From: Bacteroides sp.
GTDB taxonomy: Bacteria; Bacteroidota; Bacteroidia; Bacteroidales; Muribaculaceae
Assembly: GCA_014802015.1 (NCBI GenBank)
Contig: JAAVDB010000035.1
Span: forward strand, 1-64,000
Reading direction: 5' to 3'
Length of the DNA stretch: 64,000 bases
The notes under the pieces were generated by a model. That model saw only the letters and a list, made by a program, of their open reading frames with translations, was not told the DNA's origin and made no database searches. Every line of letters begins with the position of its first letter. Within the stretch, counting starts at the first letter, position 1. This document shows, piece by piece, positions 19,068-27,058 of this stretch. The position numbers and the translations under genes are program-made.

Positions 19068-20687
19068 TCAATTAAGTTGCTCGGCCTTCTTCTTTTCGAG
19101 AAATTCGTTGATGCCGCAGAGATGTTCGCGCACTTTGCCTCCGCCAAATTCATAGACTTTCGTCACAAGACCGTCCAGAAAGTCGCGGTCGTGACTGACA
19201 ACAATAAGTGTGCCGTCAAAGTCGCGCAGGGCCTGTTTGAGAATATCCTTGGTCTTGAGATCAAGATGATTGGTAGGCTCGTCAAGTATGAGCAGATTGA
19301 TCGGTTCGAGCAAAAGCTTGATCATGCACAGGCGCACACGTTCACCGCCCGACAACACCTTTACCTTCTTCTGATTCTCCTCGCCGCCGAACATAAATGC
19401 ACCAAGCAGGTCACGAATCTTCAGACGCACGTCACCTACGGCTATATCGTCGATGGTCTGAAATACGGTCAGATCCTCGTCAAGCAGAGATGCACTGTTC
19501 TGCGCAAAGTAACCGATTTTGACGTTGTGACCCAACGTCAGGGAGCCATCGTGGGTGATTTCTTTCATTATGGCTTTGACCATGGTAGACTTACCCTCGC
19601 CGTTACGGCCGGCGAAGGCTACCTTGTCACCGCGCTCGATGGTGAATGATGCGTTGGAGAATACCGGCACGCCGTCATAGCTCTTGCCCACACCCTCGGC
19701 TATCACAGGATAACTGCCGCTGCGCGGGCATGGGGGGAACTTCAGGCGCAATGCTGATGTATCCTCCTCATCCACCTCCACAATTTCAAGTTTTTCGAGC
19801 CATTTGACCTTGCTCTGCACCTGAAATGTCTTGGAGTAAGTGCCCTTGAAACGCTCGATAAATTCGCGTGCCTCGGCTATCTGCTTCTGCTGGTCGTCAT
19901 ACTGTTTCTGCTGTTGCTGACGGCGCTCCTTACGCAGCTCAAGATAGTGGCTGTAACGGGCCTTATAGTCATAGATGCGTCCCAGAGTCACCTCGATGGT
20001 GCGGGTTGTAATCGTGTCGATGAAACGACGGTCGTGACTGATGACCACCACTGCCATCGGGCTGTTGATGATGAAATCCTCAAGCCAGCCGATCGACTCG
20101 ATGTCGAGATGGTTGGTCGGCTCGTCAAGCAGCAGTACGTCCGGGTTTTGCAGGAGTAACTTGGCGAGCTCGATGCGCATGCGCCATCCTCCGGAAAATT
20201 CCGAAGTGGGACGCCCGAAGTCGGAACGTTCAAATCCCATGCCGAGCAGTGCCTTCTCCACATCTTCCTCAAAGTGAGTCAGGTCGATGGCATAAAACTT
20301 TTCGCTCACGGCCGACACTTTTTCGATGAGCTGCATGTACGAGTCGCTCTCATAGTCAGTACGTGTGGCGAGTTCGTTGTTCATCGCCTCGATTTCGGCC
20401 TCCATTTCCTTAAGATGTGCAAAGGCCTGAGAGGCTTCCTCAAACACCGTGCGACCATCCTCGGTCATCATGTGCTGAGGCAGATAACACACCGTGCAAT
20501 CCTTAGGCACTGATACAGAGCCGCGAGTGGGTTGACGCACTCCGGCAAGAATCTTTAGCAGTGTGCTCTTGCCCGCACCGTTCTTACCCATCAGGGCTAT
20601 GCGGTCCTTAGGATTGATCACGAAAGAAACATCCTTGAAGAGGGTAGTTCCCCCGAACTCCACGGTAAGTCCGTCAACTGAAACCAT
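19068..20687 (-). CDS. ABC-F family ATPase
   Basis: Two ABC domains in one soluble chain with no membrane segments, the ABC-F layout; members act on the ribosome E-site region as translation factors or antibiotic-protection proteins. NBD1 has GKNGAGKST, SGGWRMR and [14 protein letters not shown]2 has GRNGEGKST, LSGGERVR and LILDEPTNHLD. All catalytic motifs are intact. A linker rich in Gln/Arg/Lys (RKERRQQQQKQYDDQQKQ) separates them. The arm and subfamily cannot be assigned by eye, so a resistance role is not claimed. Length 539. Confidence 0.9.
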   Translation of the reverse strand: MVSVDGLTVEFGGTTLFKDVSFVINPKDRIALMGKNGAGKSTLLKILAGVRQPTRGSVSVPKDCTVCYLPQHMMTEDGRTVFEEASQAFAHLKEMEAEIEAMNNELATRTDYESDSYMQLIEKVSAVSEKFYAIDLTHFEEDVEKALLGMGFERSDFGRPTSEFSGGWRMRIELAKLLLQNPDVLLLDEPTNHLDIESIGWLEDFIINSPMAVVVISHDRRFIDTITTRTIEVTLGRIYDYKARYSHYLELRKERRQQQQKQYDDQQKQIAEAREFIERFKGTYSKTFQVQSKVKWLEKLEIVEVDEEDTSALRLKFPPCPRSGSYPVIAEGVGKSYDGVPVFSNASFTIERGDKVAFAGRNGEGKSTMVKAIMKEITHDGSLTLGHNVKIGYFAQNSASLLDEDLTVFQTIDDIAVGDVRLKIRDLLGAFMFGGEENQKKVKVLSGGERVRLCMIKLLLEPINLLILDEPTNHLDLKTKDILKQALRDFDGTLIVVSHDRDFLDGLVTKVYEFGGGKVREHLCGINEFLEKKKAEQLN

Positions 20688-20724
20688 ATTATATATCGTC
20701 GATTAGAATTTGCAAAAATAAATG

Positions 20725-20756
20725 CAAAGCTACAAAATCCCCGCCACAACCACAAA
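20725..20756 (-). promoter_or_regulatory. Consensus promoter of the ABC-F gene
   Basis: On the minus strand TTTG, 20 bases, TAGCTTTG; the -7 box is about 38 bases before the start codon at 20687. It lies in the 97-base gap after hipA. Confidence 0.75.
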
Positions 20757-20784
20757 TTCAGTAGCACAGTCGCATTAACCGCAT

Positions 20785-22278
20785 TTACCCCAAAGGAAAG
20801 AGGGTTTCTACTAATCGGATTTTATCTTGGAAGGGAAGGTTGAAAATGTCTTGCTTCATCAGGTCGGAATAGATTTCCATATTCGGTCGAATGAATTTTC
20901 GGTGGCGCTTTCCATTGATAAGTGTAGAGACTTCAATATATCCTTTGGAATTTACAGAGAGGGAAAGACAGTCAATGGTTCTTCCAAATGTATCGTTGAA
21001 CGAAGAATATACATTATTCTCTTTATTATGATAACCGAATGCAATCAGATTTTCAGTTAGAGTTTTCTGAATGATGCTGCGCCATGGTTGGGTAATACCA
21101 TTTTCTGTCGCGTATCGGTTGAAATCCTTGATGGCATCTGCAACTCGGTTTATCATAGCGTTGGCATTCTTAATATCATTTTGTTTTGCGAAATCGAGTA
21201 AGTCAGCTTTTGTAATCTCGCTCGTTTTGCCTCCGATGCTCAATCTTCGTTCGATATTAGGACCGGTTCCGTTCGTGTTGAAAATGAAAGTTATATCGTA
21301 TGCCGGCGCCAGTCGCCATTTGCCGTTTTCTTCAAGAAGAAACGCGAAGTTCTTGTTATGATCGTCAGTGTTGTTGGTCATAACATTAAAAGCTAACCGG
21401 CAGAAAAGCTGCTCGATCTCTGACTCCGAAATTGAAAGTTCCCGACAGGTAGCCACGAGATCTTCGTAACTGCGAGCTTCGGGATTCATTGCTGCCAAAG
21501 TCTGCATGTGGATCTTCTTTCCGTTGACTCTGTCAAATCGTTTCGTAAGGAAATGGTTTATACCGTCAACCGGGAATAACCGACATTCTTCCATAATGAT
21601 ACCGGCAGCGACAGCCATATTGTAATAAGCTGTCTCAATTTCAGCAATCGGCATGGACTTATCACCGAATTTCAGGATATAGTAGTCAAAGCCATCAAGT
21701 CCATCGGTTTGTCCTGATCGTGTTTCCCCGGTTTCCTCATTTATGGCAATAATAGCTTTCATCTGTCTGCCACCGGCTGATGTACCAACTGCGAGAAGTG
21801 CCTGTAAAGTCAGCTCCTCATTAGTATTCAGAACTATATTATCCCTGTCTTCAAGAATTTTCAGAGATATATCGTATAGAGATTTGATGTCGATTTTTCG
21901 ATTATGGGTAAGATCATCAGCGCATGGTTCATATTCCAAAGCGCCCATTCCTCGTGTGCCTATAAACATAAGCTTATAGAGCGGAGTGACTTTATTGCGA
22001 GGAATCTTATTATCCTTCACCCATTTATCAAAGAGTGTATTACCCCACGAATCAGGCAGCGAGTCTGCGATAAATGGTGGCAAACCCTGATACAGCGGTC
22101 GCTCATCACCATAAATCGGTAAAAGAGCATTACGGTTCTTTGCAGATGACAGCAAAGGTGCTATGTCAGGAATATCGTTTAGATCAGGATTATACATAAA
22201 GTATGTCCGTCTCGTCGCTGAGTTCCAAACGAGCCGTCCGATTTCTTTTCCCCATAATTTTACCTTCAAGTAGGTCAT
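20785..22278 (-). CDS. hipA: HipA-family serine/threonine kinase toxin
   Basis: HipA kinases phosphorylate a translation component (glutamyl-tRNA synthetase in the E. coli case) and are silenced by HipB. The N-terminal subdomain is visible (LWGKEIGRLVWN.., LPDSWGNTLFDKWV). GTSAGGRQMKAII is the loop that carries the autophosphorylated residue, HFLTKRFDR follows, and NNTDDHNKNFAFL plus LAPAYDITF contain the catalytic aspartates. All expected motifs are present, so the kinase looks active. Length (497) is at the upper end for the family. hipB lies upstream but is separated by a four-helix-bundle gene. Base composition is clearly more A/T-rich than in neighbouring genes, suggesting acquisition. 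Confidence 0.88.
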   Translation of the reverse strand: MTYLKVKLWGKEIGRLVWNSATRRTYFMYNPDLNDIPDIAPLLSSAKNRNALLPIYGDERPLYQGLPPFIADSLPDSWGNTLFDKWVKDNKIPRNKVTPLYKLMFIGTRGMGALEYEPCADDLTHNRKIDIKSLYDISLKILEDRDNIVLNTNEELTLQALLAVGTSAGGRQMKAIIAINEETGETRSGQTDGLDGFDYYILKFGDKSMPIAEIETAYYNMAVAAGIIMEECRLFPVDGINHFLTKRFDRVNGKKIHMQTLAAMNPEARSYEDLVATCRELSISESEIEQLFCRLAFNVMTNNTDDHNKNFAFLLEENGKWRLAPAYDITFIFNTNGTGPNIERRLSIGGKTSEITKADLLDFAKQNDIKNANAMINRVADAIKDFNRYATENGITQPWRSIIQKTLTENLIAFGYHNKENNVYSSFNDTFGRTIDCLSLSVNSKGYIEVSTLINGKRHRKFIRPNMEIYSDLMKQDIFNLPFQDKIRLVETLFPLG

Positions 22279-22287
22279 AGGTCAGAG

Positions 22288-22662
22288 TTATGAGTTATGA
22301 AGTGTCTTTTTCTCTTTCATTGTTTTGATTGATGATGTAAGAAGTTTCATCAATTCCTCACAATCTTCCAAAATTGAAGCAGCCTTATAATAATCTAAAT
22401 ACGAAGCATCGCGGAGCAATTCTATCCAATAGATAGTTTCTCCAGTCTCTTTTCTTGAGATATGAAGTTTAGCTATGAAATCTGCTTCACTTTGTGCATA
22501 AAACGCCTCGGCAATATTGGCACCTATACTTGTACCGCTACGTAAAACCTGTTTTGACAATATATATTCTTTTTGTTCATCACATAAATATTTATACATC
22601 TTTATTATACGTAGTGCAAATGCTTGACTCTTATTCTTTAAAATACTCTCTTTCTGTGCCAT
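22288..22662 (-). CDS. Four-helix-bundle protein (S23 / 23S rRNA intervening-sequence protein-like)
   Basis: A small helical protein of 124 residues from ATG 22662 (MAQKESILKNKSQAFALRIIKMYKYL). VLRSGTSIGANIAEA is the conserved signature of the four-helix-bundle family known from open reading frames inside 23S rRNA intervening sequences and related to the Avd protein of diversity-generating retroelements. Its function is unknown; nucleic-acid binding is suspected. The gene sits between hipB and hipA on the same strand and is bracketed by a 14-bp inverted repeat, and its stop codon overlaps one arm. The track start at 22716 would place the other arm inside the coding region. No reverse transcriptase or rRNA is in the window. 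Confidence 0.85.
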   Translation of the reverse strand: MAQKESILKNKSQAFALRIIKMYKYLCDEQKEYILSKQVLRSGTSIGANIAEAFYAQSEADFIAKLHISRKETGETIYWIELLRDASYLDYYKAASILEDCEELMKLLTSSIKTMKEKKTLHNS

Positions 22663-22713
22663 ATTTATACTTCTTTCCTGAGTATGGATATAAGTTATAA
22701 CTTCATAACTCAT
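22290..22713. repeat. 14-bp perfect inverted repeat bracketing the four-helix-bundle gene
   Basis: ATGAGTTATGAAGT at 22290-22303 is the exact reverse complement of ACTTCATAACTCAT at 22700-22713. The outer side of the right arm also carries the 12-bp palindrome AAGTTATAACTT (22692-22703) and a 10-bp direct repeat TTATAACTTC (22695-22704 and 22723-22732). In RNA the arms would fold the whole gene into a closed stem-loop. Removing 22290-22713 would leave hipB and hipA about 30 bases apart. Confidence 0.8.
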
Positions 22714-22732
22714 CACTCGGACTTATAACTTC

Positions 22733-23047
22733 CTATTTCTTTTGGTGCCTTACTCGCTGAATTTTCTTGTCATTGTCATCATACATATACGGCGATTCCG
22801 GCAACTCCGGCAGCAATGACTCCCAGTTATCGCCAAGACCTATCACCCTCATTAATCTCAGTAGGGTACTGAAAGAAATGTCGGTCATATTGCCTGACTC
22901 AAACTTATAAAGAGTAGTCATACCGATTGAGGCGGCCTCGGAAACCTCTTTACGGGTCATCCTCAACCGCAACCTGTAATCGCGGAACCTCAAACCAAGA
23001 TTACGTATAACGTCCGAGGTAGTAAGTGATTTGTTTGAAAATATCAT
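22733..23047 (-). CDS. hipB: HipB-like XRE-family antitoxin/repressor
   Basis: A 104-residue protein with a Cro/C1-type helix-turn-helix at residues 20-75 (LRFRDYRLRLRMTRKEVSEAASIGMTTLYKFESGNMTDISFSTLLRLMRVIGL). In HipBA modules this protein binds the operator and neutralises HipA. It is the first gene of the AT-rich hipB - four-helix - hipA cluster. The lysine/arginine-rich tail DDNDKKIQRVRHQKK may contact DNA or toxin. A perfect palindrome covers its start codon. Confidence 0.85.
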   Translation of the reverse strand: MIFSNKSLTTSDVIRNLGLRFRDYRLRLRMTRKEVSEAASIGMTTLYKFESGNMTDISFSTLLRLMRVIGLGDNWESLLPELPESPYMYDDNDKKIQRVRHQKK

Positions 23048-23057
23048 TATAATGATA
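23042..23057. promoter_or_regulatory. Candidate HipB operator palindrome
   Basis: TATCATTATAATGATA is a perfect 16-bp palindrome overlapping the hipB start codon, about 45 bases downstream of the promoter -7 box. A half-site AATGATAT lies at about 23092. Autorepression through such a site is usual for hipBA loci; binding here is inferred. Confidence 0.5.
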
Positions 23058-23102
23058 ATTATAGCTAATTTTTCAATATAATATTCTATAAAATGATATT
23101 TA

Positions 23103-23133
23103 CAAAGGTACTAATAAGCCAATTATTTACAAA
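23103..23133 (-). promoter_or_regulatory. Consensus promoter of the hipB-hipA cluster
   Basis: On the minus strand TTTG, 19 bases, TACCTTTG, a full match to the Bacteroidetes consensus, 55 bases upstream of the hipB start. Confidence 0.75.
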
Positions 23134-23157
23134 ACTTTCCAGATAAAAATGTTTCTT

Positions 23158-23199
23158 ATCCCCTCCGTCCGAGATTTGTTAATACCGGGTGGAGGGGAT
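23158..23199 (-). terminator. Terminator of the trp operon
   Basis: ATCCCCTCC (23158-23166) and GGAGGGGAT (23191-23199) form a perfect 9-bp GC-rich stem just past trpA; the minus strand continues with a T-rich run (AAGAAACATTTTTATC). Confidence 0.8.
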
Positions 23200-23216
23200 G
23201 GTAATATACGGTCGGA

Positions 23217-23993
23217 TTATAATCCGAGGGTGGTGCGGAGGTCGGTGACTGCCTCGGGGATAGTGACGTTGCGTTCAAGGCACTTGATGAATAGTGATCC
23301 GATGATGGCGCCGGATGAGTTGGCGCACGCGTCGGCCATAGTAGACGGATTGGAGATGCCGAAACCGATCAGGCGCGGATGGGTGAGATGCATCGAGGCT
23401 ATGCGACGGAAATAGTCGGTCTGTTCAGGTGTGAACCGATCTTTAGTGCCGGTTGTCGATGCGGTTGACACCATGTAGATGAATCCCGAGCAATTGTCAT
23501 CGATGAGGTGTATGCGCTCGGCGCTTGTCTCGGGCGTTATGAGCATTATGAGGTCTATGCCGTATTTCTCGCACAGAGGTTTGTATTCGCTCATATACTC
23601 TGCAAACGGCAGGTCGGGAATGATGATGGCGTCAATGCCTGTCTCCTGACATCGTGCGAAGACATTTTCGATGCCGAACCGCAGGATGGGATTGAGATAA
23701 CCCATCAGGACGAAGGGCATGTCGGGAACACGTTTACGTGCTTCGGCCACCTGGTCGAAGAGGCGGGCCAGTGTCATGCCGTTGCGAAGGGCCACGGTCG
23801 AACTGTGCTGGATCACAACACCGTCGGCCATTGGGTCGGAGAACGGAACGCCGATCTCGACCATGTCGACTCCCTGACGGGCGAGCTCTTCGATGACGGG
23901 TACGGTGGAGTCAAGTGTGGGAAATCCTGCGGTGAGGAATACTGAGAGTATATCGGACGATTTGCGTGCGAAGAGTGATTGTAAACGATTCAT
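23217..23993 (-). CDS. trpA: Tryptophan synthase alpha subunit
   Basis: Cleaves indole-3-glycerol phosphate to indole and glyceraldehyde-3-phosphate; indole passes to TrpB. The (beta/alpha)8 barrel has the signature MVEIGVPFSDPMADGVVIQ with the catalytic glutamate and aspartate, and IIPDLPFAEY carries the second catalytic aspartate. GFGISNPSTM is the phosphate-binding segment. It is the last gene of trpB-E-G-D-C-F-A, so alpha and beta subunits sit at opposite ends of the operon. Length 258 is normal. Confidence 0.95.
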   Translation of the reverse strand: MNRLQSLFARKSSDILSVFLTAGFPTLDSTVPVIEELARQGVDMVEIGVPFSDPMADGVVIQHSSTVALRNGMTLARLFDQVAEARKRVPDMPFVLMGYLNPILRFGIENVFARCQETGIDAIIIPDLPFAEYMSEYKPLCEKYGIDLIMLITPETSAERIHLIDDNCSGFIYMVSTASTTGTKDRFTPEQTDYFRRIASMHLTHPRLIGFGISNPSTMADACANSSGAIIGSLFIKCLERNVTIPEAVTDLRTTLGL

Positions 23994-24026
23994 ATAGGAT
24001 GATTTTACAAGTGTGGGGATTATGGG

Positions 24027-24647
24027 TTAGAGCGCTTCCATAAAGGCTTTGACAAGCTCGGGCGATTTGCATCCGGGGCGGATCTCGAATCGGCTGTTGA
24101 TGTCTATGCCCTCCATCATCGGTAGGGATGCTGAGGCTTCGCGGATAGCCTCGGCATCATCGGGGCCTATGCCGCCACTGAGCAGGAATGGTGTCGTGAG
24201 GGGATAGTCGCGCAGGAGTGTCCAGTCAAATTTCCTGCCTGAACCACCGTGATAGGCTGTGGCTGTGTCGAAGACAAATCGGTCAACCGATCCTTCATAT
24301 TGCCGCAGTTTCTCCAGGTCGATATTTTCGCCAATGCCGATGGCCTTCATGACTTTAAGCCAAGGTTTGCGTAACTCACGGCATATTTCGGGTGACTCGT
24401 TGCCGTGAAGCTGTATGGTGGTGAGTCCGTAACGCAGCACTGTACGCATTATATGTTCGACGGGTGCGTCGACAAATACTCCGACACGTTCGATGTCATC
24501 AGGAATGTCGGACATAATGCGGGGGAGCAGGGCACAGGCATTGCGTGGGGATGGGGCATAGAATATGAAGCCCATCATGGAGGGGTGCAGATCGGTAATC
24601 TGTCGTATGGATTCAGGGTCGGAGAGCCCGCATATTTTTATAAGCAT
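24027..24647 (-). CDS. trpF: Phosphoribosylanthranilate isomerase
   Basis: Amadori rearrangement of phosphoribosylanthranilate to CdRP. MLIKICGLSDPESI carries the catalytic cysteine of the KICG motif, GVFVDAP follows, TIQLHGNESPE is a core strand, FVFDTA contains the catalytic aspartate and FLLSGGIGPDDA the phosphate-binding loop. It is monofunctional at 206 residues, separate from trpC. It lies 38 bases after trpC and 33 before trpA. Confidence 0.95.
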   Translation of the reverse strand: MLIKICGLSDPESIRQITDLHPSMMGFIFYAPSPRNACALLPRIMSDIPDDIERVGVFVDAPVEHIMRTVLRYGLTTIQLHGNESPEICRELRKPWLKVMKAIGIGENIDLEKLRQYEGSVDRFVFDTATAYHGGSGRKFDWTLLRDYPLTTPFLLSGGIGPDDAEAIREASASLPMMEGIDINSRFEIRPGCKSPELVKAFMEAL

Positions 24648-24685
24648 GGTCGGTCAGATTTTTAGTTCATAACTGATGTGAGATT

Positions 24686-25447
24686 TCATTGGGCCAGAAA
24701 CCGTGCGAGGGCATCTCCGGGATCGGACTCGCGCATGAATGTCTCGCCGATAAGAAATCCGCGATAGCCCGCATCACGCAGTCGTCTTACTTCCTGCATG
24801 GATGTCAGACCGCTCTCTGCCACTCTGACAACACTGTCGGGCAGTTCCTTGGCCACTTTAAGCGACAGAGCCGGATCGGTGTGGAATGTGGCGAGGTTAC
24901 GGTTGTTGACTCCTACCATGTCCACATGCTGACAGAATCGGTCCAGTTCGTTCATCGAGTGGAGTTCGAGCAGCACCTCAAGGCCGGCATTGTGTGCGCA
25001 ATCGGTAAACCGTTCGATCTCGTCGCGTGACAGAGCCGCCGCGATGAGCAGGATTGCATCGGCGCCGTGATGTGCGGCTTCATGTATCTGAAATTCACTG
25101 ATGATAAAATCCTTGCGCAGAAGCGGTATATCGGTGAGCGTGCGGGCCGAGACAAGATCGGTAAGCGCGCCGCCGAAATAAGGAGTGTCCGTGAGTATGG
25201 AACATGCCGAAGCTCCGGCCGAGGCGTATGACGGGATGACCTCCGACACCATAGCCATGGGATGAATGTCACCTTTGGAGGGGGATCGGCGTTTGAACTC
25301 CGCGATTATCCCTGTATCGCTCGATGCGAGAGCACGGCTCATCGAGCGGATTTTTTCACGTCCCGTGCAATCATACTGTCTGTATGCGCTCATCGCTTCA
25401 ACCTCGCGCCGCTTGTTGTCGACGATCTGTTGTAAAATATCCGGCAT
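24686..25447 (-). CDS. trpC: Indole-3-glycerol-phosphate synthase
   Basis: Closes the indole ring of CdRP with loss of CO2 and water. AEFKRRSPSKGDI is the family signature with the catalytic lysine, LLRKDFIISEFQI carries another active-site lysine, LLELHS the glutamate and VGVNNRNL and VAESGL the substrate loops. Length 253 is typical. It begins 3 bases after the trpD stop codon, suggesting translational coupling. Confidence 0.95.
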   Translation of the reverse strand: MPDILQQIVDNKRREVEAMSAYRQYDCTGREKIRSMSRALASSDTGIIAEFKRRSPSKGDIHPMAMVSEVIPSYASAGASACSILTDTPYFGGALTDLVSARTLTDIPLLRKDFIISEFQIHEAAHHGADAILLIAAALSRDEIERFTDCAHNAGLEVLLELHSMNELDRFCQHVDMVGVNNRNLATFHTDPALSLKVAKELPDSVVRVAESGLTSMQEVRRLRDAGYRGFLIGETFMRESDPGDALARFLAQ

Positions 25448-25450
25448 GGC

Positions 25451-26446
25451 TCAGGAGTTTAATTCAACGAACTTTCTGAACGACCCGAGCGCGGCCCCCG
25501 AGCGGATAGACTCACGGGCCTCGGCGATGGCGTCAGCGATGGATACCTGCGGGTCAAGTGTATGGATGGCAAAAGCGGAGTTGGCCACGACACAGTCGGT
25601 CTGAGCCTTGGTGGCGGTGCCTGCGAGCACGCGGTCAAATATTGCAGCGGCCTCCTCGACACTTTCGCCTCCTGACAGTGATTCCTGATCGGTGGTCTCG
25701 AAACCGAGTTCTTCGGGCAGGTAAAGCCTTTCCTCAGCAGATGAGCAGACTTTGAACGGGGATGTGAGCGAGATCTCATCATATCCGTCAAGCGAATGGA
25801 CTACCGTACAGTCGATACCTTCCTGTTGGGCGATATAGTTGTACAGACGCATAAGCTTGAGATTGTATACGCCCAGCAGCTGATAGCGGGGCATGAACGG
25901 ATTGACCAGCGGACCGAGCATATTGAAGAACGTACGCACGCCGAGCGCCTTTCTTACAGGTCCGACACTTTTGAGCGCGGGGCTGAAGAATGGGGCGTGC
26001 AGATAACACACGCCGCTGTCACTGAGCGAGCGGTCAAGTCGTGACAAGTCGGCGGTAAACTTTACGCCATGCTGTTCGAGCACGTTGGATGCGCCTGAGA
26101 TTGAACTTGCTCCGTAATTGCCGTGCTTCACGACCTTACGGCCCGTCCCCGCGACAACAAAGCATGAGGCCGTCGAGATGTTGAACGTGTTCTTGCCGTC
26201 ACCGCCCGTACCCACGATGTCGATCGCTTTGACATCGCCGAAATCTACGGGATTGCGTCGCTCAAGGATCGCGTCGCGAAATCCTGTCAGTTCATCGAGC
26301 GTAATGGCACGCATCAGATATACGGTCATGAATGCCGACAGCTGCGCGTCGTTATATCGACCGTCGGCTATGTTGAGCAGCACCTGATGAGACTCGTCAC
26401 GCGACAGGCTTTTGTGCTCGAACATTTTATATAGCAGATTTTTCAT
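25451..26446 (-). CDS. trpD: Anthranilate phosphoribosyltransferase
   Basis: Transfers phosphoribose from PRPP to anthranilate. The PRPP-binding glycine loop DIVGTGGDGKNTFNIST is present, followed by KHGNYGASSISGASNVLEQHGV. The N-terminal helical domain begins MKNLLYKMFEHKSLSRDE. Length 331 is standard. It is a separate protein, not fused to trpG as in enterobacteria. It follows trpG by 19 bases. Confidence 0.95.
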   Translation of the reverse strand: MKNLLYKMFEHKSLSRDESHQVLLNIADGRYNDAQLSAFMTVYLMRAITLDELTGFRDAILERRNPVDFGDVKAIDIVGTGGDGKNTFNISTASCFVVAGTGRKVVKHGNYGASSISGASNVLEQHGVKFTADLSRLDRSLSDSGVCYLHAPFFSPALKSVGPVRKALGVRTFFNMLGPLVNPFMPRYQLLGVYNLKLMRLYNYIAQQEGIDCTVVHSLDGYDEISLTSPFKVCSSAEERLYLPEELGFETTDQESLSGGESVEEAAAIFDRVLAGTATKAQTDCVVANSAFAIHTLDPQVSIADAIAEARESIRSGAALGSFRKFVELNS

Positions 26447-26465
26447 TTCCAGATGTTTTTTACGG

Positions 26466-27029
26466 TTAAGCCTTGATCCAGTTTTCGATTATCGTGAGTC
26501 CCTGTGGTGTCAGGATCGACTCGGGGTGAAACTGTACGCCCCGCACATCAAGCGAGCGGTGTCTCATCGCCATGATCTCACCGTCGGGACTGACGGCCGT
26601 GACTTCGAGACATTCCGGCAACCCCTCGCGATCGACGACCCATGAATGATAGCGGCCTACATCTATCTTGTCGGGCAGTCCCGCGAATATATAATCGGGT
26701 CGGGTGATGGTTATCGTTGATTTTATGCCGTGATATACCTCAGGCAGATTTCTGAGTCCGGCACCGAAACGTTCGCCGATGGCCTGATGTCCGAGACAGA
26801 TGCCAAGTATGGGTTTGCTCGTGGCATAGCGTTCGAGCAACTGCGGAAGAATGCCGGCCTCCGATGGTATGCCCGGACCGGGAGAGATGATGATTTTGTC
26901 AAAGGCATCCACCTCGTCGAGAGTGATACGGTCATTACGGCGGACTGTCGGCTCGATGCCGAGCGAACGCACCGCATGCACTATATTATATGTGAACGAA
27001 TCGTAATTATCGAGAATGAGAAGTTTCAT
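26466..27029 (-). CDS. trpG: Anthranilate synthase component II (glutamine amidotransferase)
   Basis: Class-I glutaminase that supplies ammonia to TrpE. ILDNYDSFTYNIVH opens the protein, GICLGHQAIGE holds the nucleophilic cysteine, and GVQFHPESIL supplies the His-Glu pair. At 187 residues it is a free-standing subunit. It may also serve p-aminobenzoate synthase, since no separate pabA is in the window; that is inference. It lies between trpE and trpD. Confidence 0.95.
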   Translation of the reverse strand: MKLLILDNYDSFTYNIVHAVRSLGIEPTVRRNDRITLDEVDAFDKIIISPGPGIPSEAGILPQLLERYATSKPILGICLGHQAIGERFGAGLRNLPEVYHGIKSTITITRPDYIFAGLPDKIDVGRYHSWVVDREGLPECLEVTAVSPDGEIMAMRHRSLDVRGVQFHPESILTPQGLTIIENWIKA

Positions 27030-27058
27030 AGCTGTTTCGCATTTTTAGTGATGTACCA

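Noticed and set aside
19020-19649. 209-residue plus-strand ORF opposite the ABC-F gene
   Set aside because: Reads antisense through the conserved second nucleotide-binding domain.
20785-23133. Diversity-generating retroelement (Avd-like four-helix protein)
   Set aside because: No reverse transcriptase, template repeat or variable repeat occurs nearby; the hipBA context and inverted repeats suggest another kind of element.
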